Shown: positions 15,501-23,300 of the stretch, in pieces
Numbering within the stretch: position 1 is the first letter of the stretch
Layout of the letters: every line of letters begins with the position of its first letter
Source: Phycisphaerales bacterium UBA1926
GTDB lineage: Bacteria; Planctomycetota; Phycisphaerae; Phycisphaerales; UBA1924
DNA length: 24,257 nucleotides
Direction: 5' to 3'
Assembly (NCBI GenBank): GCA_002337215.1
Contig: DDFO01000044.1
Coordinates: forward strand, 107,615 to 131,871
Position numbers and translations under genes: made by a program
The notes under the pieces: model-generated
Databases searched by the model: none
The model's input: the letters and a program-made list of their open reading frames with translations, nothing else
What the model was told of the DNA's origin: nothing

Positions 15501-17319
15501 GGGTGATCTCGACGGAGATGAGATCGATGAAGTGATCGTCGCGAATGCGGGATCCGGGTCGGTCTCGATCCTGCGGTCGAACGGGCCGGTCTTCCCGACG
15601 CTGGAGACCCTGGTCGCGGGTGCGTCGCCTCGCGATGTTGCTCTTGGCGACCTCGACGGGGACAACGATCTTGACCTTGTTGTTTCGAACTCCGGTGATG
15701 GGACGATCGGCGTTTACCTGAATGATGCTGGTGCGCTAACAAATATCGTCACGTTGATGGCTCAAGTCCAGCCTCGCGGGCTCGCGATCGCCGAGCTGGA
15801 CGGTACACCTGGTGCTGACATCGCCGTCGTGAATGCGGTATCTGACAGCGTTCAGGTCTTCGGAGGCAACGGCGACGGGACGTTCTCTGCTCCTCAGGTC
15901 TATCAGGCGGTGGACGGAGCGGTCGGGCTTATCGCTGTGGATGTGGACGGTGATGGGGGGACGGACATCGTGACCACCAGCGCGGCTTCCGACCGGGTGT
16001 CTCTTTTCCTGAGCGACCTGAACGGCGACTTTCTCCCGCGTCGCGATATCGTGGTCGATGGTGAGCCGGAGCGCGTCGCAACCGAGGATGTCGATCTCGA
16101 TGGGGCTCCGGACCTTATCTTGGCATTGTCTGGTGACGACGGCGTCGGTGTTCTGGTCAATGGTGAAGGTGATGTGTTCGGCGAGTTCCAGGCGCGTCGG
16201 TTCTACGGAGCAGGGAACGTGCCGACGGCCGTCGTCGCTGACGACTTCGACGATGATGGTGATATCGATATCGCCGCGGCGAACACGCTGGATAGCACCG
16301 TTTCGGTTCTCTGGAATCAGCGGATTGCCTTCGATGGCGAACTGGAGGGCGGGATCGCTGGCGAAATTCGCGCTGGGAGCGACGACGGATTGATCACGCC
16401 AATTCCGCGGCGAGTTGAGGCTTTGTCTTGGACACAGGTACGGGCGCTCCGTAGCACTGATCATCGGGCGCATGCAGGCTCCGCTTGGGCTGGTTTGCCA
16501 GCCGCGGCCGATGTCGACAGCGCATTCACGAGATTCGGAGGAATCGAGGCCTCGGCAGAAGTCGTGTCAGTCCGGCCCGCGACTGACGGCATAGCGGGTT
16601 CTGGATCTTCGGAAGATCTTGTCAACGCGCGAGGCCAGCGCGCTATCAACGTTGAGCGATCCGACCTTTCAGTCGCCGCGGGTCGGGCGGAGCCGACTGG
16701 AGAGTCGGTGATCTTCCCAGGGCTCGGCGGCGGGCTGGCGTTCGCGACTGCGATCGGGGAAGCCGGCGATGTGGTCGGTGCGGCGGAGACCGCGGATGGC
16801 TCGCTCGTCGCGTTCAGGGTGGCAGATGGCTCGACAACGCCACGGCCGCTTGGAACGCTCGGCGGGCGAGAGAGTAATGCGTCCGCAGTTGCGGGGCGCG
16901 GCGTCGTTTTCGGATCGTCACTCGACGCCTACGGCAACGCTCGGGCGTTCATGTGGAGTGATCTGGGTGGCATGCTTGATCTCAACGAGGTGCCAGGCTT
17001 GACAGCGGGTCTTCCGGCGGATGTTCGCTTGGTCGGAGTCGAGTCGGCGAGTGACACCGGACTGCTGACGCTCGCCGGCCAAGACGATTCTGGTGAGTGG
17101 GTGCGCGTTGACGCCGTGCTGCGTATCCGCGCGGCTGATTCGGCTGACTTGGATGGCAACGGATCGGTCGATGCGTCGGATGCAGCACTGTTCATTGATG
17201 TTCTTGCATCGCAGGACATCGCGGCAGATCTGAATGGCGACAAGGCGATCGATCTTATGGATATCGCGATCTTTGTCGGTCGTTACGGATCTCGGGCGGA
17301 TGTCCTCATCGGGCAGTGA
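9592..17319 (+). CDS. Giant secreted mosaic protein with dockerins and FG-GAP repeats
   Basis: This 2575-residue exported protein starts at ATG 9592 after GGGGAG at 9580-9585. A signal peptide covers 1-26 (cleavage likely after ADA). Domains in order: Big_5 Ig-like (about 48-150); internal dockerin, two Ca-binding loops (173-229, GDANRDGIIDLADA and ADLNADGFINVLDI); second Big_5/Ig region (239-540); two Big_1-like Ig domains (545-745); carboxypeptidase-regulatory-like fold (750 onward); a Cys-containing helical insert (about 1023-1375); Big_2-like (1377-1463); another carboxypeptidase-regulatory-like domain (1465-1556); 14 FG-GAP/VCBS repeats (1560-2243); a linker; HAF-like repeats (about 2377-2475, GTLGG...AFMWSDLGGMLDLNE); and a C-terminal dockerin (2517-2575). 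No catalytic domain is seen. It probably acts in adhesion or display at the cell surface. No anchor such as PEP-CTERM or LPXTG is visible; the dockerin may serve for attachment. Confidence 0.93.
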   Translation: MLNTRWVRAIGCSLAALAVLSAGADATEFVDRSEVVAPVPGIQGTDTVAPRVLAVNPAPGARVVDQSGISAFTVRFTEPVISPSDAIRCWSLETGEEFALEIAQGPDPAELVVSLSSGPVFADVLTVVVDFSVTDLAGNLLDGELLSPVQPLFPSGNGLPGGRAVFQLSALQGDANRDGIIDLADAVALITAIGLEVGDDLYDPLADLNADGFINVLDIVIWSNGVGLLLPTDDGVAPTITAISPDPADPVFDDISEVTVSFSEPVDPARVDRTDVFVTDLDAVLQEANSVIVAADGSSATFGFDPPLERCGEYRLGISNSIADLSGQLLAPPATPLVLDGLVPAPIPAIDPVERLVTQPTVTIAGDAPGAEFARVIGPQGVRVVPVVDGRYSAELVVTENILTTVFVSGISPCGQTSASATVDVVRDTSPPFVTVDFPTPTSQIIEPQVTVVGRVGDEFAGVEGLEVTINGVPAQVDVGSGTNGTFIIAGLPIELGAQSLEIVATDVLGNTTMVQQQITRFDPPPGTPLLTVISGDGQQGPARTELSQPLRVQLTRPDGMPLAAKLVTFEVERNDGLLAEIQGDTQNGARRVQVFTDMSGVAEVYMRLGSTAGAGANRVAVTSRDLTGAAYFCASTTAGAPQRILVGDMNNQRSEAGAPLPRPISAFVTDGDDGNPVPGVPVTFTVVRNDALFAGGASSVTVNTGNNGRATATLLTGRTPGINVVEASFPGNPGLPATFTSVGIERVEGAPTTFSALVLDNANRPIGGAKAMLTVTLEFPDGPAQTVLGPIFSGEDGRFTFDASHLPIDALNDDLPGGPAHLKVDGVNATSLGGEPIDRPWTFPFVAYDFTLTDSAANGLPDPVWLPMLDPANEFLYDGTQDVEVTMAGIEGLRFLVRAGSLTREDGTRPSPSDPETLRLNQVHFDELPMPLPDGNAFPLAWTIAPKNARFDPPMEVQLPNLTGLPANSIFELLQWNNDMAEFEIMGTARVSVDGALIRSEPGSGITVAGWGGGAPPPPPTGDADNQCPIPRVGNHGSRGIDDCACFDVLTEQCLCSEAERELLFASMDSAIRIAESRTSAARQSLRDWIDVRDSDQTPGIGSIFLQGVAGPVACVGGAVLGCPTVAGCSLAILACGVTVDSLISLQQDLDRVRAAYLQVEQDIDAAKAAIDFAQERFNELHTDCGPLLPTNQLIQQDVDRLRTQLEMIRIGGLQAEQNIRQVLSLLGEILERLDDLDPPQPIPGGTGDPALDKIVALAEAAVALVGETEQILDWLGDAEQSIESGSGSLVDLFIDALFLEGWVASVDGRASGLGRDGSLSISGIPVTDRLSRVVIRNERFGNFIGRSEFFDVVESGSVPVFARFNPTDEPELLPVSLSILLGSTVVRPGESVSANAFVLLSDGTTQSVASRAQGTSYLSTNASVLTVAADGEVTALAAGSAFVRATNQGATAVRRVDVLPDLVSTTVTGVILNPDGSPAEGALVTTATRFGGLAFTDEMGRYSFDVNLLGPVELRVRATAFVDGDVLLGVSDRVPTDIDGITDSGLVTLRLIPPGPLYGNPEVPALDRPSGIAAGDFDQDGDQDLVTGSETGTQFRVHFNIDAADFAAETTINQGWTGPRNVLAEDFSGDGVPDIAITARDGNRMLLYRSNADSTFTNTQSIGTGLSPLGMAGSDVDGDNDIDLLVANSLNDSVFVYLNNGSGTFPTTPSFVLDTIRGPRSMRLADIDADGDDDLLVLGEIERGVAVHISDGVTGFGEATFYAIGGFPRAMTTGEFDQSPGVDIAVTDLLSDTVTLLLNDGAGLYSTGSLVAVGDGPEGIAAGDADGDGDDDLVIANSLAGTVSVLLAVGDGTFARADYNAGTGVRDIVLADLDVDEDLDIATTNTIGDTAGVLLNIGDGSYADDDVYPAPMTPRGIASGNINGDDFPDIVVSGQGDDSIAVLFSDGFASFESSAPIPVGVEPEGIATGDLDGDEIDEVIVANAGSGSVSILRSNGPVFPTLETLVAGASPRDVALGDLDGDNDLDLVVSNSGDGTIGVYLNDAGALTNIVTLMAQVQPRGLAIAELDGTPGADIAVVNAVSDSVQVFGGNGDGTFSAPQVYQAVDGAVGLIAVDVDGDGGTDIVTTSAASDRVSLFLSDLNGDFLPRRDIVVDGEPERVATEDVDLDGAPDLILALSGDDGVGVLVNGEGDVFGEFQARRFYGAGNVPTAVVADDFDDDGDIDIAAANTLDSTVSVLWNQRIAFDGELEGGIAGEIRAGSDDGLITPIPRRVEALSWTQVRALRSTDHRAHAGSAWAGLPAAADVDSAFTRFGGIEASAEVVSVRPATDGIAGSGSSEDLVNARGQRAINVERSDLSVAAGRAEPTGESVIFPGLGGGLAFATAIGEAGDVVGAAETADGSLVAFRVADGSTTPRPLGTLGGRESNASAVAGRGVVFGSSLDAYGNARAFMWSDLGGMLDLNEVPGLTAGLPADVRLVGVESASDTGLLTLAGQDDSGEWVRVDAVLRIRAADSADLDGNGSVDASDAALFIDVLASQDIAADLNGDKAIDLMDIAIFVGRYGSRADVLIGQ
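12661..13720 (+). other. Lower-GC Cys-containing helical insert within the giant mosaic protein
   Basis: Within the 2575-aa gene this segment (about residues 1023-1375) differs from both sides. Sampled 60-base lines give 50% (13021-13080) and 52% GC (13201-13260) against 63% (12481-12540) and 73% (14041-14100) outside. The protein changes from beta-rich Ig-like sequence to a Cys-rich stretch (CACFDVLTEQCLCSEAERE), a small hydrophobic Cys/Gly region (VACVGGAVLGCPTVAGC) and long amphipathic helices. The reading frame is unbroken. It looks like a separately acquired module. Confidence 0.6.
14270..16320 (+). repeat. Fourteen FG-GAP/VCBS repeats encoded in tandem
   Basis: Each repeat of about 45-50 residues carries an acidic Ca-binding loop such as GDFDQDGDQDLV, SDVDGDNDIDLL, ADIDADGDDDLL, GDADGDGDDDLV, GDLDGDNDLDLV, VDVDGDGGTDIV or DDFDDDGDIDIA. 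I count 14 such loops, which would fill two seven-bladed beta-propellers. Copies are diverged at both protein and DNA level, so this is an old amplification. Loops 5 (GEFDQSPGVDIA) and 11 (AELDGTPGADIA) are degenerate and may not bind calcium. Confidence 0.85.
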
Positions 17320-17380
17320 GTAACGGTTCGTGTGATGGATCATCGCGCAGGGGCGACCGTGTGCGGCGCGGAGAGAAGAC

Positions 17381-20300
17381 ATGGCAACGGTGAATCATGA
17401 TCGGCAATCGAGCCCACTTACCGCTGGGAAGATCGCGCTGTTGGCCGGCTGGGCGGTCTCGGTCGCATCTGCATCGGCGATGGGCGAGCCTGAGCAGGCG
17501 AGCTGGATCGAAGCGGTCAGCGGTAGTTGGTTCGATACATCCCGCTGGGACGGGGGTGTCATTCCGAATAATGGTTTGCCCGGTGAAGATGATGAGTACG
17601 AGGCCATCATCGCGGCGACGGGCTCGCCATTCACCATCACGATTGACCAGGACTTGCGTCTGACCCGGCTGGTGCTTGATTCGGCCGATGCGACGCTCAG
17701 GCTGACCTCGAGCCTTTTGCAGATCGATGACGCGTTCGAAATCCAGCAGGGGCTGTTTTCTCTGCTGAATGGCGAGATCGCCGGTGGAACAATCAACATC
17801 GCCCCGCTCGGGACGTTCATCGTTACTGGCGGCGGCAGCAGTCGAATCTCCGGCTCGATCGTGAACGGGGACCTGCGCGTCGGCGGGTTCGGTACGACGA
17901 ACACATCGACGCTCGAGATCGGAGCCGGCACCGAGTTGAATGGCTCGGTGCTGCTTGGCCGCCAAAACACGCCTTCAAATGCCCGACGAGAGCGGGGGAT
18001 CATCCGATTCGACGCGGACCACACCCTGAACGGCTCGATCGTGTTTGAAACAAACGGCAGCAGCACGCTCGGGCAGGTGCAGATCGCGGGTGACCGCACA
18101 TTGAGCATCGATGCAAATGGCACGATCGTCGGTGCGGGGAGCATCTCACGAGCCGCGACGTTTCAGACATCATTAGTAAATGATGGATTGATCCTCGCGA
18201 ACGCTTCAGGACTGACGCTCTCCATCGATGAAGGCGTTCGGGTCAGCAATGCTGGACGCATGGAGGCGATCGATGGCGGGCGGTTGCTCGTCACCGATCG
18301 ACTCGAAAACACCGGGATCCTCGCTTCCAGCGGCGAGAACTCGGTACTGGAGATCACCGATCTGCGAGGCTCGTTGGGCACGGTTTCAATTTTCGATGGA
18401 GGTCTGCTCGACATCAGAGGCGGTTCATACGCCGTGAACCAGAATCAGTCGCTCGATGGTGGCACACTCCGTCTGCGTGGCGAGTGGTCGGGTACCGGTG
18501 CGTTCACGCTACAGAACGGAGCATTGCTGGACTTGGGCGGGAGTTTTTCGACAGGAAGTCTGCAGATCGCGTCTCGGTCTGAGGACAGTTCGGTACTCCT
18601 TTCGAATGCGTTTCTCGATAATGGTGGGGCGACGCTGGCGCTCGGTTCGGCACTCGGCGATCTCCAAGTGTTCAACTCCACGATCACAGGCGGCGCAATC
18701 GACATCTTCTCCGGCCGAGTCCTTCGTATCGACGGCTCCTCTAGCACGATTGATGGATCGACGATCGCTGGCGATGTGCTTGTTCAGCGTCGCTTCACGA
18801 CCAGTTCAAGCAGATTGCGTCTCGAAGGTGATTCGATCGTTGATGGGTTTGTTGAGCTTGCCCGGCGGCAGAGTTTCTCCGGGACGAACAACGACCGCGG
18901 CGAAGGCTACATCACGATCGCGGGCGACACGCTTGTCAATGGACAGATCGATGTCTCGACAGATGGGAATTCCACGACCGGCGGCATCACGATCGAGTCC
19001 GGCCGCACACTCACCGTCTCCGAGAAGGGGGCAATCACCGGTCCCTCGTTCTTCAGCCGTTCCGGCGCGTTTAATGCACGGCTCGTCAACGATGGCTTGA
19101 TCTCGTCCGATCGCAACGGCTTTGAGATGCTGATGAACAGCGGGGTCGAAGTTATCAATACGGGCACCATCCAGGCCGTCGGTGGCGGCGATGTCCGGAT
19201 CTTTGATCGGCTCGACAACAACGGCGAACTTCGCGCCGTTGGGTCCACGAGTTTGCTCGAGATTGACGACCTGCGGGGTTCCTTGGGCACGATATCACTT
19301 GAGGGTGATGGTCGTGTCCAGGTCGATGGCGGGTTCTACACCGTCGATCGAAATCAGATTCTACAGAACGGCAGACTGACGCTCGCAGGTCTGTACGACA
19401 TCGACGCGGGGATCACGGTTTCCCAGGACTCGTTCCTGACGCTCAATGGCACATGGTCGAGCTCCGGCGTGATCACGCTTGATGGATCGCAGCTGACTCT
19501 TGGCGGTTCCTTCACGACGGCTGGACTTGGGACGATCGTCCGCAACGGTGACAGCCGGTTGGTATTTTCCGGGACTTTGGACAACCGGGGGGCTGTCCTC
19601 AATGCGCCGAGCGTACTGGGCGTCATTCAGGGTGGCAGTGGCACAATCCTCGGAGGGACAGTATCGGCGTCCAATGGACAGGCCTTCGAGCTTGGCATCG
19701 GCACGCTCACCGCCGACGGTGTTGACTTCGATGGGGATATCCGGGTTCAAGCGCTGGGCACAACTTCTTCGACGACGCTTCGCCTCGTTGGCGATACGTC
19801 GGTCAACGGTGACATTTTCCTCGGCCAGGCAAATAGCGTTGGTAACACCACGAACAACCGTGGTGCGGGCTACCTGACGATCGATGGGGCTACAACGCTC
19901 AACGGCGATCTCGTGTTTGATCGGTCAGGTAACAGCTCGCAGCCTTCCGTGTCTCTTCTTGATGGTTCCGAGCTCGTGCTGTCTGCAGAGAGCACTGTCG
20001 GCGGTCCAGGTTCTTTTTTCATGTCCGGCAGCGGTCAGTCCCGTGTGACCAATCACGGGATCATCACATCGGATCGCAACAACACGACGATGTCGTTTAG
20101 TGCCGGTGTTGAACTGTTCAATCAGGGAGAGCTTCGCGCAATCGGCGGCGGAGATATCGCCATCGACCGTCTGACCGGTTCGCTCGGGCCGGCACTGGTC
20201 ATCGGCAACGGCAGCCGTTTGACCGTGACGAGCGGCGAATTTGCTGCGGCTGAGCCGATCAGTGTTCTGGCGGGCGGCTTCCTCGATGTCAACGGAGTGG

Positions 20301-23300
20301 CCGGCAGCGTCGGAGCGATTACGGTACAGGACGCCTCGGATGCCCGTCTTACTGGGAACTTCACGCTCGGCAGCCAAGCGATCGTTGCCAACGGTTCGTT
20401 TCTCACGCTAGACGGATCGTGGCGAAACGAAGGTTCGATCACGCTGCTTGAATCGCAACTCATCGCGGACGGTCAGTTCAGCACCACCGATCTCGGCGAC
20501 ATCGTTTCGATCGGCAATAGCCGTGTCCGTATCGAGGGTGTAATGGACAACACGGGTGCGACGCTTCGGCTCGATGCCTCCAGTCCGATGTGGACCCTCG
20601 ATGGCGGGGGAGAGATCCGCGGTGGTTCGATCGTTTCGCTCGATGGGCGATCGTTCGAGGTGGCCGATTTCGGATTTGGCAGCACCATTGACGGCTACCT
20701 CACCGATGTCTCGGTATCCGGGAGCGTATTGGTCGGAGGAACCGGCACAACGGGTACTGCGAGGCTGGTCGTCCTTGGTGGAACAGAGTTTCTCGACGGG
20801 ATTACCATCGGGCGTGCGAATTCTGTCGCACGAATTGAGGACCAGAGGGGCTGGGGAATACTCCGATTCGATGATGATCACACCCTGGCGTCATCAATCG
20901 AGTTTGAGACTGCTGGGAATAGCAGTCTCGGCCAACTCGAGATACAAGGCGGGCGGACACTCACGGTCTCGGCCACGAGTGATATCCGTGGCGCAGGCAC
21001 GATTACCCGCATCGGTACCGAAAACGCCATGCTCGATATCCAGGGGCTGCTTTCCGCGGACTCGAGCGGGCTGACAATGACCGTCAACTCTAGTGTCGAT
21101 GTGCTGAACAGCGGCACGCTGGCCGCGGTGAACGGTGGAATTCTTCGCCTGCTCGGCACGACGCAGAATAGCGGCGTCTTCGCCGCCAACGGGGACGGAT
21201 CGCTTCTTGAGATTCACGATCTGCGAGGAGATCTCGGCGGGATCGCGATCTCCGATGGCGGCGAGATTCGCATCGATGGGGGCATCTATAGCAATGCCGC
21301 TGATTTGTTTATCGACAATGGGCTGCTGACCTTCGGCGGCGACTGGACAAACACCGGTTCCATTTCACTCAACGACGCCCAACTCACGCTTTCTGGCACC
21401 TACAAAACCTCTGATATTGGGATTGTGCAGCGTACCGGAGACAGCCGCGTGCTCCTTTCCGGGAGCCTCGACAACCGTGGCGACATCATCGATATCTCTG
21501 CTGTGACTGGAAGTTTCGAGGGGGCCTCGCTCTCGATGACCGGCGGAAGCATCGTGACCGCAGACGGCGAGCGGCTCACCCTGGTCAGCGGTGGTTCGAC
21601 GTTTTCGGATGTCGCGATCGATGGCGAAGTGGCAGTGCGGTCGTCATCGTTGACGATTGAAGGCGACGGTGGGCTTGCTGGGACGCTTCTCGTTGGCCGT
21701 GCCAACTCCGACTTCAACGTCGGTTTTGTTTCAATCGTTGACGACCTCGTGGTCGACGGCAGCATCGTTATGGAGACAGAGGGCTTCAGCACGCTCGGCA
21801 GCATGAGCATCGCTAGCGGCCGGACACTCGCGGTCTCAGAGTCGGGGTTGCTCGTCGGAGCTGGGACGATCTCAAGAAATGGTTCGCCGCTCCCCGCGTT
21901 CATTGATAATGCTGGCGTTATCCGGGCGGATGCCATTGGAACACTCCTCGACATCAGCAACGGTGTAGTGGTGCATAACACCGGTGTGCTCGAATCGATC
22001 AGCGGTGGCGAGTTCCGTATTAGAGATGAGCTCCTGAACTCCGGAACACTCCGCGCTGTCGGTGCAAGCTCGCTGCTCGAACTCGATGATCTCCGAGGCT
22101 CGCTCGGTACCGTCGTGGCGGAAGACGGCGGGCACATCCGCGTGGACGGTGGTTCGTTCGTTGTCGATCAGGGACAGCAGATCAACGGTGGCCGTCTCTC
22201 ACTCACGGGGTTCTATGGAATCGACGCCGACGTGACGGTCTCCAACGGTGGCACGCTTACGCTCGACGGAGCTTGGCAGAACTCAGGATTGATCACCCTA
22301 CAGGACTCGTTCCTCGACCTCAACGGCTCGGTGCAAACCGACGACTTTGGCACGATCATCTCGCAGGGCAGCTCGCGCACCACACTGCGTGGCTCGCTGA
22401 ACAACACAAGCCGGACTCTCGTGCTCGATAACATCTTCGGCTCATTGGATCTCGCTGGTGACGGCCGCATTCGTGGCGGCAGCATTCAGACCTCGGCGGG
22501 CCGTGTGCTGCGGGTCCGAGACGATGGTGGTAACACAACTTTCGATGGAACGCTGAACGATGTCGCGGTCACAGGGGCCGTTGTGGTCGGCTCATCGGAG
22601 ACCACGGCGGACGCCCGTTTGGTCGTCGAGGGATCGACATCATTCACCGGTGCTGTTGTACTCGGTCGCCGGACGAACTTCACCGGAACCGAAGACGATC
22701 GTGGCCGAGGCATTCTCCGGTTTGCAGGCGATCACACACTCAATGCCTCGGTCGTGTTCGACACAGCCGGGGAAAGCACCCTCGGGGCCGTGGAACTTAC
22801 TGGCGGTCGGACGCTGACCCTTGGTGCCTCGGGTTTGCTGGCGGGTGCAGGTTTCGTGAATCATCTCGGCGGCTCAGTCAGCACGATTCAGAATGGCGGA
22901 ACGATCAGCGCCAACGCAGATCAGCTGCGGCTCGACATCGGTTCGAATATCGAGGTGATCAATACGGGCACGCTTCAGGCAGTGAGCGGTGGTGAACTCA
23001 CCTTCAACGACCGTCTCGTCAACAACGGCCTCATCACCGCAATCGGCGATGGGTCAGAGGTTGTGTTGCCAACCCAGGATCTTGTCACCAACGCCGGTCT
23101 GTTCCGCGTCGTCGACGGTGGGGCGATCACCTTTGGCTCGTTCGAGACCACCCGACTTGGAACGCTCGAGACAGACGGTGGCATTTTCCGACTACTGAAT
23201 GGAACAGTAGAAAATTCAGGCTCGCAACTCAACGTTGTCGGTACAGGCGGTCAATTTGAACTCAATAACGGACGGATCACCGGCGGAAGCGTTCAACTCG

